A stretch of DNA of 64,000 nucleotides, taken from Siphonodentalium dalli. Lineage: Eukaryota > Mollusca > Scaphopoda > Gadilida > Siphonodentaliidae. Below, one piece after another: positions 33,775 to 44,810 of this stretch. Where the stretch lies: the NCBI GenBank assembly GCA_032622095.1, contig CP136063.1, positions 182,199,956 through 182,263,955 on the forward strand, in the 5' to 3' direction. The notes under the pieces were generated by a model. It worked only from the letters and a program-made list of their open reading frames with translations, was not told the origin of the DNA and ran no database searches. The stretch's first letter is position 1, and every line of letters begins with the position of its first letter. Made by a program: the position numbers and the translations under genes.

Positions 33775-34733
33775 CTAGCGAGTTTGCGATTTCAAACCGG
33801 TACGGGTACGGGTAGCTACCCGTACCGGTACAACGTTTTGTAATCGCAATCTGTTTTACGGGTAGAATTCATTACATAGACTGGTAATGTATGGTGAGCC
33901 AACTGCAACAAAACAGATATTATAATATAGATAGATTGTTATTCGCATTCACTTTATTGGCCGATGTTATACTTACCGTTATTGATTGTTGGAAATTTGT
34001 ATTTATATTAGATGGGCGGGCCTCAGGATAATCAGTTGCTGTCATCAAGGACGCGGCGGCAGTTGGAAGGGGTTGGTGCTTTTCTTTCACTCATCTTGAT
34101 AACATTTTCAACAATTGGATTATATAAGTCATAGACCGATCGAGTGTTGACTATAAATCGGTTGGAATTTTCAGACTTAGAAAATAGATTATGATAGCTC
34201 AAATTTATAATTACGTTAATTTTTCCAACCAATAATCGGTATAAAATGTATTGTTTTAGACCCAGGGTCTAATAATGTCGTGCATGTACTTTCAGTCAGA
34301 TATAAGACCGAATGTGTCCCTTATTTTAGTTAGGGAATATTAAGTAATCTTTGGTTTGGAATCCCTCAACAGATCGAAGGGTCGGGACAAGGGAATATTT
34401 ATCCCAAGAATTGGGATTTTTGTCGGGATCTAAACCCGGAGGTAGGTTTGAAAAATTAAACTAGGAAGCATAAAAGGTGTTAAAATGTAGTCTGTTTATT
34501 TTAATGTATTGAATAAAGAGCGTTTGCTTCACTTCTGTGCGAAACACAGAAAACAGCTGAAACTCGTTATGATTATGCTTAGATTTTGCAGAGTGTGTAC
34601 AGGTATTTCGTGTCTTTAGCGACCTATATTATCCCCGCTACAATATACACAAGTATTGTGGTTCAAATGCGTCATGTCCGTTCAGATGGTAAATATATAT
34701 TAAAATGAGAAATCAGTCCCCAATTATATAGGA

Positions 34734-35889
34734 CTAGCAGGTTAGCCCGCCACTGGCGGCATTCGTCCCATGGCTTTGTTTCAGAAACATGACATTTTTG
34801 TAATTATTTTGTTTTTATTTATTTTTGTTTTTTATTTTTGAATATGAATTTAATGTTTTTTAAATTCAATATATTTTGTTTCTGAATTGTTTTTTTATTG
34901 TTAATTTTTTTTAATTTTATATTGTTTTAATTAAATTGTAAATTGTTTTAATTAATTTTTTTGTTTCTGGCGGAAAAATTTACCCGTAGAAATCCCCCCT
35001 TCCTAGGAACGACAGACAACGCATTCTTTGTTTCGTGAAATCTCTCTACGATAACATTGCATTGAATTTAAAACAAACGCTTCCCGTCGGGAAATCTGTC
35101 TGCATAATATTTTGAGTCTGCCGTACCCGTCGTAATGTCGTCTCTCTGCATAATAGATAACATTGCATTGAATCTGTTGTTGGCATTCAGGGCTTCGGGT
35201 CGTTGTTGTTGGCATCACGGCTCCCCGAAAACTCTCACATTGCCGAAAACGTGTATTTAGTAATATCGTTGTTGTTGATATTTACGGCTTGGGGGCTATT
35301 TTCTTATTTAGCAAGTTTGAGCTCAATCGGTTCGAGTCTATAAAGGACACACTCATATATATGACACTTCCCGTGGGTAGCAAGTTTGAGCTCAATCGGC
35401 ATTCCCTGGAATTTCCCGTAGATTGGCAGATTCCATTAGCTTTATAACGGTATATCTGGGGAGAAATCTGATGCTATATTCGTGATTATCTGGGATGATT
35501 TCGGTATATAACTATATACTGTAAAAACAAAGCGCGCCATCCGTGCTCGCAGGGTTGGTCAGAAACAAATGTTTTTTAAATTTAATGTATGTTCCGTATA
35601 TCTCTCTGCAGATGCAAATAACGTTGAATGGCAAACAGACGCTCTTTATAGAGATGCGTCAAAAACAAACGCTCATTAAATAATCACTTGATTAACCCAC
35701 GCCGTGCCTTTGCGGTGATTTGAGATTGGAGAACGGGTGCTCTGAGCTTCTCTAAACCACGACCACGGTCGTGTCGGTGGGATTTGACACTTACATAGGA
35801 AGTTTGAGCTCAATCTGTATACGCGTTTTGGATTCTATGAAGTACACACACACACACACACATATATACGAAGTCTCAAAATATATAGT
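34734..35889 (-). mobile_element. HelA-type Helitron, minus strand, about 1.16 kb
   Basis: Read on the minus strand it begins at about 35889 with ACTATATATTTTGAGACTTC, directly after the CTAG of the neighbouring Helitron. It ends with hairpin GCCGCCAGTGGCGGGC and CTAG (34734-34737) before T. Inside, AAGTTTGAGCTCAATC(G/T)G occurs three times (about 35318, 35373, 35799). A CA repeat lies at 35841-35861. Confidence 0.75.
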
Positions 35890-35890
35890 A

Positions 35891-36439
35891 CTAGCCGATG
35901 AGCCCGACGTTGTCCGGGCTATTCAAAAACTAAATTTCACGTCGATAGCTCCACCCGTTTCCGAGATCTGGTCTGCGCATGCGATAGCTCTACCCGTTTC
36001 CGAGATCTGGTCTGCGCATGCGCGAAACTGGTGTCGCACGGGCTCGGCGACCCGATAAGATTCGTATCCGGGGCAAGATACATTCACATAACAAATTTCA
36101 AGTCGATAGCTCCACCCGTTTCCGAGATCTCGTCTGCGCATGCGCGAAGCTGGTGTCGCACGGGCTCGGCGATCCGATAAAATTCGCATCCGGGGCAAGA
36201 TACATTCACATAGCAAATTTCAAGTCGATAGCTCCACCCGTTTCCGAGATCTCGTCTGCGCATGCGCGAAGCGGGCGCCGCACGGGCTCGCCAATACGAC
36301 AACGACGACCGCCTGGTCAAACTACACTCACGTACCAAGTTTCGTCCCGATCGGTCAAGAATCGTAGATTTGTATTAATGACAGACAGACAGACAGACAG
36401 ACAAACAAACAGAGGTCTTCAAAATATATATGAGATAGA
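35891..36439 (-). mobile_element. HelA-type Helitron, minus strand, 549 bp, 122-bp tandem cores
   Basis: On the minus strand it starts after A with TCTATCTCATATATATTTTG. It has a GACA/GTCT microsatellite, then three GC-rich tandem cores (TCGATAGCTCCACCCG words at 35942, 36103 and 36225; 122-bp period, the first with an extra 39-bp duplication). It ends with hairpin CCCGGACAACGTCGGG, then CTAG before T. Long overlapping open frames here reflect GC-rich repeats. Confidence 0.88.
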
Positions 36440-37253
36440 TAAAGAAACTAAAGGGTTGACACAGGGACTTGACGACAGGGGTGTCTCGCCCCCCAACTTT
36501 GGTCAAATGTTCAACTGTTGGAAATGTGATATACCTGACACAACATTTGTCGGAAATTTCACACCAACAATAGGTTGAAATTGTTCTCGTAGTTTGATTT
36601 TCCAAAAAATTATTACTGGAGAATTTGTAGTTTTTCGACCAACATTTGCATATTTTCCTAGTATTAGTAAACAAATTGGACTGAAATGGCTATCAGATAC
36701 TGTCGGAAATTTTCCAACCTTTGGGGGGGGAGGTGTCAGGATGTTAGGATTTAGCAAATTTCAAGTTCAGATTTCAAAAATTTCTCACACCTGGCCGAAG
36801 CATGGTCGATCCGGTGTGTCCCGGTCCCTCCCCAGTGGTCAGTCAGAAACTGATAATTAATTTAAGAAAAAACAAATCTGGGTGAATTTGCATGGCGTTA
36901 GACCACTAGATATTAGGATTTTTCAGGCTCAGATCTACACATTTTCTTGTACTGAATGGTCGACCCAGTGGATTATCCCCCCCCCCCCACTTGTGAATTT
37001 GATATGGTTCATGGGGTGTAGTTGGAAATTCGAAGGTGGACACCCCTCCTTACGCAGAGACCATATATAGTCACGTCCCTGCAATGGGTCGAGACTGTGT
37101 CTATAGCGCTATCTACTCACTCTATTAACGACAACCTGTCATTAAAGCGTGAAAAAAGTTGTCAGTGAAATGATCGACGTTCCGTATTTATCTAAGTGCT
37201 AGAAGCCGCCTCGAGAATTTGAACATAAAAACTGGCTTAAAATTACAACTTTA
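36440..37253. repeat. Old dispersed repeat related to 51200-51700
   Basis: Shared words with 51200-51700 include TTTGGTCAAATG, GGTCTGAAATGG and CACGTCCCTG in the same order. No coding signal beyond fortuitous frames. C or G runs at 36723-36730 and 36980-36989. Confidence 0.45.
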
Positions 37254-37493
37254 TCAATGATGTTTGCTCATGACATCTTGCAATAAATAGGTTAACGCAT
37301 AGCTGACTGGAATTTCATGTAATTCGTGAACCTTTGAGTGAGAAAATCGTAGTGAAAGGTTACCGGTCAACAGGACACATCTACCCGTTCCAAATCGCCA
37401 TCGCTTTATTAGCTGCATTGAAAGTACACAAAAGACCGTGACGATGTTCACCGATTTACCCGTACCCGTCGGATGGGTATCGCAAACTTGCTA

Positions 37494-37700
37494 TTGTTGT
37501 GAAAGATCGATAAACCAAATATGAATTTAATTAGCTGACATTTGTTATAAAGTTACCACACTAATGGACATAAAATTACATATAAATAAGTGGGATAACT
37601 CTGGTTAAAAGACGGGGCTGGCCTGACTTTCTGTCAAATGTGAGATTAAAGTCATGTACCAAAAATTGTCACAATTCATCAATAAATGGATGTGTTACAT
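37494..37700 (+). mobile_element. HN4 cores, right part
   Basis: TTGTTGTGAAAGATCGATAA resumes the HN4 core broken at 33774, followed by one more diverged core. Confidence 0.6.
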
Positions 37701-38158
37701 AGGTTTGTAACAAACTTAAACTTGTTTTTCTTATGCTCATTCATGGTGGAGAGGGGATACTCAGGTATAAATATCTCAACCCACTTCCACCTCCCATCAT
37801 GGAAAGAGTTGGCAAAAAAATATAGATTTTTTTTCTTATCCAAGTCATCTTGGTGGACATCACTTGGAATTATACAGAAAACATTTTCCACAACTACCCC
37901 TCTGAAAGCTTTAAGCCTTTAACATCTTCTTCCCAATCCAACAGACCTCAATTATTATTCTGATCTTGGTTGTTATCATTTGGAATCATGTAAACAAAAT
38001 TCATCATTGGGCCATCATGATTATTCTAAAGGCATGTGAGAGTAATGTTATCAGATTCGTTCAAAATGTAACTTTTGGCATGCAAACTCACAGATGGAGC
38101 ATTTTTTCCCCAATTGGTTAGAATTGTCAACATGGTAAAAATGTTACAGTGTCTTGGG
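37701..38158. other. Nothing recognised
   Basis: Overlapping short frames on both strands at 37679-37922 have no family motif. No repeat structure seen. Confidence 0.35.
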
Positions 38159-38272
38159 TTGTGTGTTATAGCATGATACAAGACTCAACAGGACCAATAC
38201 CACCCATCGGTTCGTGTTGGTATTGGTCCCAAATCAGTTGAAATCACCTTGTATCATGCTATACCACACAAT
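38159..38272. repeat. Palindrome with two paired blocks
   Basis: TTGTGTGTTATAGCATGATA (38159) pairs with TATCATGCTATACCACACAA ending 38272, and inside AGGACCAATACCACC pairs with GTTGGTATTGGTCCC. Confidence 0.85.
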
Positions 38273-38559
38273 TCTTTCAAGTTATGTTGCCTGGACAAGC
38301 AGTCATAACAATTTCTCAGTTGAACTAAAATAAGTCTAAAATTAATGCAGCTAAAAATTCAAGTTACCTGTGGTAGATCCATAACCTTAATAGTTACTGT
38401 TTCATCTATCCTAATTCTTCTTAAGAGTTACCAGTAGCCTGAGTAGGATCTAAATTCTGTTCACTGTTGGATAGCTTGTAGGATATCTTCAAAAAAACAG
38501 GATGAGATACATGTAATCTATAGAAATAGAGAAAGAATGCTTATAAACCATATGAGTAG

Positions 38560-38820
38560 ACTTTGAATTCGAACAAGACATTATTAATCGAGTCTCATAT
38601 ACCGAATATAACAAAATCAGTTGATTAATTTTTTTCAAGTTATGGCACTATTAAAAATTAACTAATTAAGGGCTGTGCTTCACATACCTGACCGGTTTTC
38701 AAACTCGATCAAGACATTGTTGAGCATTAATGAGCAAGTTTCATATATCAAATATCAACAAATCAGTTGATATTTGTTCAAGTTATGATGTTAAATCACT
38801 CATCTGAAAATGACCACCCA
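38560..38820 (+). mobile_element. HN4 core fragments
   Basis: Two diverged cores with GAAC..GA(C)AAGACATT, CATATA(C/T)C(G/A)AATA and AATCAGTTGAT. AAGACATTGTTG (38707) serves as empty-site reference for the 33775-37493 insertion. Confidence 0.55.
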
Positions 38821-39120
38821 CCACCTGCCCATTACCAAAAATCTGTGAGATAAAAATCGCCCTTGCTATAGTTAGTAGCTAGATAGTAGATACATGGGAC
38901 AAGTACTTGCATAGGGGGGGGTGAAATTTTTTTTTCCGGCACATATGCCGGGGTGGGTGGGTGGTCAAAGCCACCAACAAGCAATTTTTTCCGCAACTAA
39001 AAAAAAAATGTCCTGCTGTTTTTTAGTGTTTTGGCAATGAGTTGGGTTTCAAAACCACTTTGAATGAGAGAAATAATGTAATTCTAACTGGAAAACTGAC
39101 TGCAGGCAGTTATCGTGTTG
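38821..39120. other. Homopolymer-rich stretch, no gene
   Basis: G, T and A runs (38915-39010) and the short palindrome CCGGCACATATGCCGG at 38936-38951. Nothing coding. Confidence 0.5.
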
Positions 39121-39250
39121 TATTTTGTTGCAAATTTTGAAATCCAAGATGGCCACTGGCAGCCATGTTTTTTTTGCCGAATGACCTCAAAATGACTCAT
39201 TCCTATTTACATGCCCATGTTAACATCCATGATAAATAGTATGCACAGAA
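39121..39250 (+). mobile_element. HN2 core fragment
   Basis: AAATCCAAGATGGCCACTGG, GCAGCCATGTTTTTT, CCGAATGACCTCAAAATGAC and TAACATCCATGA follow the HN2 core order of 22060-22170. Confidence 0.65.
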
Positions 39251-39440
39251 ATTCATATACAGCTGTTTACAGTGAATTTCCCCCGCAAATCTCTGTTTTA
39301 GTGTTAAAAGGGGGGGTGGGTGTCAAAAAATGGTCGGAAAAAACTGCCGAAAACGGAAAGAAATTTGGCAGTGGGGGTGGGTGGGTACAAAAAATTATCG
39401 AAAGAGAAAAAATCCCATACGTGCCTGAATTTTTTTTCTG

Positions 39441-39476
<36 letters not shown>

Positions 39477-39480
39477 CTTG
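39251..39480. repeat. Low-complexity region ending in a run of 34 C
   Basis: GGGGGTGGGTG-type segments precede an uninterrupted C run at 39442-39475. Frames across it encode poly-proline or poly-glycine and are not genes. Confidence 0.9.
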
Positions 39481-39896
39481 CATGGCCAATTTTTCTATTT
39501 TATTTTACTTAGGAAAGAGCTTGGTATATAAATATATAATATATATATATAATATATACATGTAATACCCCCACCAAGGTATCTTTCTAATGAGGTTTAT
39601 TAATTTTCTTATCTGGCTTATTTTGAAAGATGTCTTAATCCGACCCGTGATGACTGAATAATACCTGCACGAGTGAATACCAAAACTTTGTTTGTTGAAA
39701 TTGGTTCAAAGCCTGACAGACAAAAAATCGAGAAAATTTTATGAAGGTCGATTAATCAGACAAAATAAAAACACAAATAACGCAAATGGGCACTCTTTTG
39801 AAAGTATTTGTGATGGCAAACCTCCATACCAAATTACATTCAGATCGGATAACCATGGCTAGAATAGATTTTGTACCTGTCAATCATAAAACAAGT

Positions 39897-40110
39897 GGCT
39901 CTGTATCCCCTGGATGTCAGTATGTTCGTTTATGTTCCCAAACTGGATTGTAGCGACTAGTATCATATTGACTTGGTCTGAAACCAAACAGAAGAATTGC
40001 TCAGAATTTTTGATGCAGCAAGTTTTATCACATACATGTAACAGTAAACTATAATGTACGAAAAAATGTTATATAATATATTTATTACATGGTCCTACCC
40101 TTATTCCATT
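39897..40110. repeat. Direct repeat, copy 1
   Basis: CTCTGTATCCCCTGGATGTC to CCTACCCTTATTCCATT matches 40946-41155 closely. The second copy continues into the repeat seen at 245-329. Confidence 0.85.
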
Positions 40111-40135
40111 TTCATATCTGTGATTTAGAGAGAAA

Positions 40136-40870
40136 CAGTGTTCGCGCTGTCGGTAGCCAAATTAGCCAATGGCTAATATTATTCGAATTTGGCTAATAAA
40201 AATTTCATTTGGCTAAACTTTTTTTTAACCCCAAATGGAGACGGAAAGCATGGAGTCGTAAAGCTAATTAATAAAAGCGCTGAATAGATCGAAGTTATGT
40301 GACGAAAGTATTTCGTACTTATGTTAATACGCTGTCGATGACATTTAGCCAGCCTAATCGTCAAAACGCTTAAGCTGTATACTGGTTATGTAACTGATTA
40401 AGCCGTCTGTAAGATAAAATACCTAAATGCTTTGTTCAGAAGAGCAGTTCTTAATCAATGGTTGCGTAATCTGCATCCCGTTTAATAAACTGGCTTCTCG
40501 TCATAAAAGTGTCAACGACATAGAGTTATTACAATTAATTAGCTTAGCGAATTTATGCGGGCTTTTGCGATGTGAAATCCCGCCATATTCTATAGTAATG
40601 TTTTATGAATTGATCTGCTTGTGTGATATTCATGTAATACATACATATGTTCGTATAATATTGTTTTTAAAGTTGTTTTTGTGTTGTTTTAATTATGTTT
40701 TTATACTGAATAACAAATAAAGTCTAAAGCGAATTTTTTAGTCATTAATTGTGAACCGCCCAGAAAATGAGGATTTAATTTGGCCAAAAAACATTTGGCT
40801 AAAGTTTTTCTCATTTGGCTAATAAAATTTTCATTTGGCTAAAATATTTTTCGGTCCAGCGCGAACACTG
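40136..40870. mobile_element. 735-bp hAT-type MITE
   Basis: CAGTGTTCGCGCTG at the left and its inverted copy at the right, flanked by the perfect 8-bp duplication GAGAGAAA (40128-40135, 40871-40878). CAGTG-like ends with 8-bp duplications define hAT elements. TTTGGCTAA is repeated near both ends. The frame 40427-40720 shows no transposase motif. Confidence 0.92.
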
Positions 40871-40945
40871 GAGAGAAATATCTAGCTGCCTCTACAAATA
40901 CTCACCCATCACTTGAAAATGTCCCTCATGCTTTCAATAGGTTGC

Positions 40946-41460
40946 CTCTGTATCCCCTGGATGTCAGTATGTTCGTTCGTGTTCCCAAACTGGATTGTAG
41001 CGACTTGTATCATATTGACTTGGTCTGAAACCAAACAGAAGGATTGCTCAGAATTTTTTATGCAGCAAGTTTTGTCAAATACATGTAACAGTAAACAAAA
41101 ATGTACGAAAAAATGTTATAAAATATATTTATTACATGGTCCTACCCTTATTCCATTCAATAAACCCATTCTATAAATTGTGATATTAAACGTTCGTTTA
41201 ATAATAGGAAATAGTGCCAGGTCACTCTTGAAATCGGTCTGTCGTCTGTTTACATTCCGTACACTACGTCTCAAAATACTTTGGCTTCCAATATTTTTCC
41301 CACAAGCTATAAATTAATGAAGAAGTTTGAAAAATTATGTCATTAAATATACGCCATTAAATACGACAAAGAGTCTTTATTTATCTTGGACTATTTCTTT
41401 ATGAGGGCAGTTACGTGAAACATTATTGCATGTCTTATAGGAGCCGATGTAGATCCTCTA
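40946..41460. repeat. Direct repeat copy 2 and intact dispersed repeat
   Basis: After the stretch shared with 39897-40110, it runs uninterrupted through CGTTCGTTTAATAATAGGAAATAGTGCC. It thus joins sequences that lie on either side of the 335-4105 transposon (245-329 and 4111-4330). Confidence 0.8.
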
Positions 41461-41504
41461 TATATACATGTATATCAACAATGTTAAAATATAGGTATGT
41501 TGTG

Positions 41505-41875
41505 AAATACCACTATACTTAAAGTAATTGACCACCAATAATGTGGTGTCACCCCGTTAATATGGCGGTACTATACCGCGGTATCCTCCAATACCGCGGT
41601 ACTGATACCGCTTGTTAACGCGAACAAGTATGTGTGAGTAAATACCTCCCCTCAAAGAGTTCCATGAAAATCACCGCGGTATTCAACAAAATTAATGCGG
41701 TGCCCGCTAAAAGACCACAGTATCATTATCGCCCAATACCGTAACTCCACGCCATGACCGTCTCGATACCGCTACCGTTTATTACCGGTATCACCGCGGT
41801 CATGACCGGGGTATCACCCCATTTTTCTGGTTAATTACTTTGAGAATAGCGGTAGTTTCTCTTTGATCAGACTCG
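41505..41875. mobile_element. Foldback MITE rich in ACCGCGGT palindromes
   Basis: TACCACTATACTTAAAGTAATTG at the left is mirrored by CTCAAAGTAATTAACCA (rc) near 41841-41865. Inside, (T/C)ACCGCGGT(A/C/G) occurs repeatedly (about 41574, 41597, 41672, 41792). Exact ends and duplication are unclear. Confidence 0.6.
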
Positions 41876-43310
41876 CCTATCAGTAAAAGTAATGTTTTAT
41901 ACAAATTTATAGATAAAGAAGCCAATTAATAATTTTCATCCGGTTGGAATGATTCTTCTTCTCTGGATGGTATTCACATCCCTCATTATGAAATGAAAAG
42001 CCATAAAACTCATTTCAGCATTTTTTTTTTTTGTGAATTCTTTGCCTGACCCGTAGATAATAGCCAGTTGTGATTTCAAGCTGGGCGACAGGGCGGGTTT
42101 GCTCACAACAAACTTTTTGACAGGTAGGATTTTGCAAATCGACTGGTAATGTACTAGTACTGGGTACCCAAAACACATATTCCCAACACATGTGTTACAG
42201 AATTGGAGTCCGTGCGGAGAAAACCTAAGTCAGTCAATACGAGTCATGAACAGATACAGAAGGGTCCACTCCACGTAATTACCAATATCAATATTATATG
42301 CCCAGAATTCAAAGGAATTGGCCCATACAAATTTCCTATTGCAAGAAACATGAACTTTCAAAACAGTACCATTTTTATGTTGTTGTTGTGTGTTGGCTTA
42401 TATTATTATATAATTAATACTCAGAAAGTATTTTGAAATAAAAACAAATATGGTTACATATAGTTGAAGTTTTTAAATATCAGTAATGATCAAATTATTT
42501 AGATGACAATTGATTTCTAACAGTAACAAGATCTAACACATTCAGTAACATAATTGAACAATTCGAGCTTGTTTTGGACAATTAAAAAAAAAAGCCTATT
42601 AAAGAGAATGCTGTTTTTGCCTAGGAGAAATATTGCATGGTATCACTCTTTATCTACCATTTCCTATGAAATTCCCTGATAAAATTAGCGATAACGAATT
42701 GGCGATAATAAATATATGCACCGTTACGGTACGGTAGTTGCGATACAATGCACCCGTGACGCCGTTGACACAGATACCTTTGCAGGCTGGGAGAATTTGC
42801 TCAAGAAAGCTAATCGTCGTTTCCATGGCCACATAGTGACTCGGCGACCTCGTCGCTATAGTATATGGCCACGAGTAGATCTGGGAGTGGGACGAGCTGG
42901 CCCGTTTCCAACCAGCCAACACACCAAAATGTGGCAACAATATCAATGACCCCTGAATCTGAATAATTTCAACGCATGGCCTTTTAGTTTTATGCATTTC
43001 AGCGTTTAATCATATTGTATCGAGGAGGTCAGTTGTACTAAGTAACCTAATTTCGCGTCAATCACTCAATGACAATGAATTATATTGAATAGAATTAATT
43101 GAATGTTTTTACGTGGAAAACACTTACTAGTACCGTATATTATAATATATAATACAGTAAATACTCACTTTGTGATTATCTTGTTTCAAGTTCGATCTGC
43201 ATCTGTATGTTGGTCGGGTGTAGGAGCCTTGATTTGGCTGTAGGTTCACCGTTGGACGACTTACGCTGTTAATGTTGTTGTTGATGTTAAATCATATGCG
43301 CTGGCCGTGT
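41876..43310. other. Low-copy sequence, no gene recognised
   Basis: Short frames (41936-42178, 42203-42436, 42650-42997) carry no family motif. The two overlapping opposite-strand frames at 42650-42997 are the longest, but nothing decides between them. Confidence 0.35.
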
Positions 43311-43318
43311 CCTCTAGC

Positions 43319-44259
43319 TAGAGCTGGGACGGTTATGCGGTTAACCGGTTAACCACCAACTATGGCCGTTACCGGTCACGGATTTGCCGTGGTCGGTTAA
43401 CCGTAACATCACTATTATAGTGTATGATCACTGTGATGGTCAGCTATAACTGGCTATAAGAGGGTTAATCTGTCTCCGTCAATTAAAATGAATCCGAGAT
43501 TGACGGAACAACATCAAACGCGGTGTGTCGGCTCTTTGAAGGCTACAGCCTGCCGACGTCAAAACGAAACATCAAAGGACAGCCGTCTTGTTCCCAAAGT
43601 GTATGCTTGGAGTCCGGAATGCCCTGGTTAGTATTATGTAAGCGGCAATGTGGGTTATCTATAGTCTGACTATAGTTTATATCAATGTTCCGATTAGGAC
43701 TGATTCGGAAAACAATAAGCCCGGCGCTTTATTCGTCATCCATTGTCTACATACATGGCGACTAATTGCATGTTTAACAAAAGCCAGTGAGTGTAATTAT
43801 TTAACAGCACTGACAAGGCAGTTGTATTTCTACTAAAACGGCATTCTGAACTCCTCGACCTGTGACCTCTGGGGGGCAAACGGTGACGGAATCTGACGAG
43901 GTTTGCCGAATGCTAAAACGTATAAAAACGTATACAAAAGCACGTGTTTGAATATGTGTGTTTACATAACCAAGAGGCCAGTTCTTTGTGTTTGGCCACA
44001 TGTAGGAACACATAGGTCTACGTTGTCACTGAACACGAAAAATATGTTTTTACAGTACCGGTATGTGATTATGTGTGTCATAATATGTGTCAGGAGCCGT
44101 TCTCAAACTTACCATGTCGGTGAGCATCACAATCATCGCCGTTCTGCATACTGGGCTTACCCACCAATAATAGTACCTATAATATGCGGTTAGCCGGTTA
44201 ATCGCGGTTTTTTGCCGTTCATAACCGGTCACGAAAAACCCGTAACCGTCCCAGCTCTA
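43319..44259. mobile_element. 941-bp hAT-type MITE
   Basis: TAGAGCTGGGACGGTTA occurs at the left and inverted at the right. The perfect 8-bp duplication CCTCTAGC flanks it (43311-43318, 44260-44267). GGTTAACCGGTTAACC-type words cluster near both ends. TAGAG(C)TGGGAC termini with 8-bp duplications are typical of hAT elements. No transposase frame. Confidence 0.93.
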
Positions 44260-44649
44260 CCTCTAGCCTCCAGGTGGTTCCATTCAATGATTGTTTTGAC
44301 AAAGAATGAGTTTTTATACTGTTTGTCCTTATTGTTTCATAGGAAAGTTTCAACTAGTTATAAGAGGACGAAAGTCTTGTAAATCTTCTTAGATCTATCT
44401 TCTATTCAGGTTGAAATGAAAGTCAGTGAAATTTGCCCGCGTCAATTAGAGTTTGGACCTTTGGTATCCGCAAGACACCTGATTCTCAAAGAACACAGAA
44501 TCTTGAGTGACAGCAAAATAAAAATTTGGCAAAATGTATTATCCCGACACGAAGTATGACCTTTACCTTTATGGGCAGAGCCAATCAGAGCTCGTCCATA
44601 GCACATGTGCGCACCGGGGCCTATGCTTAAGCCGTTCTATTTTTAGATA
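44260..44649. other. Nothing recognised
   Basis: No gene or clear repeat. GCCAATCAGAGCTCGTCC near 44580 probably belongs to the transposon whose end follows. Confidence 0.35.
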
Positions 44650-44691
44650 CTGACTTATCTGGCAACGTACTTATTAAGCAGAACACCGGCC
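44650..44691 (-). mobile_element. Solo DNA transposon end
   Basis: Inverted match to 10076-10125 (rc CCGGTGTTCTGCTTAATAAG, GCCAGATAAGTCA). HelB sequence begins right at its border. Confidence 0.5.
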
Positions 44692-44806
44692 TCTCTGTTG
44701 GCGATTTTTCTCCTAGACCCCTGGACAGATTTCATCCAAATGTGATGTGGTAACTCGAGGTACCCCGTCGGATGTTATAACGGTATTATTTTTTCAAAAT
44801 TTGTAT
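44692..44806 (+). mobile_element. HelB fragment
   Basis: TTTTTCTCCTAGACCCCTGG, GATGTGGTAACTCG and GATGTTATAACGGT match 63100-63185. Its downstream part is interrupted by a TTAA-flanked element. Confidence 0.65.
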
Positions 44807-44810
44807 TTAA

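Larger units (their letters stand above)
33775..37493. mobile_element. 3.7-kb inverted-repeat insertion without visible target duplication
   Basis: The left end TAGCGAGTTTGCGATTTC and the right end (rc TAGCAAGTTTGCGATACCC) mirror each other, followed on both sides by GGGTACGGGTA. The host HN4 reads AAGACA|TTGTTGTG across it, the same as the uninterrupted AAGACATTGTTG at 38707-38718. Inside are minus-strand Helitrons (34734-36439) and a repeat related to 51200-51700. Frames 34032-34232, 35003-35218 and 37254-37451 (minus) show no motif I can name. Confidence 0.75.

Noticed and set aside
36018-36578. 186-codon frame with repeated peptide
   Set aside because: It reads through the 122-bp tandem cores of a Helitron and out into flanking sequence; overlapping frames on both strands are equally open.
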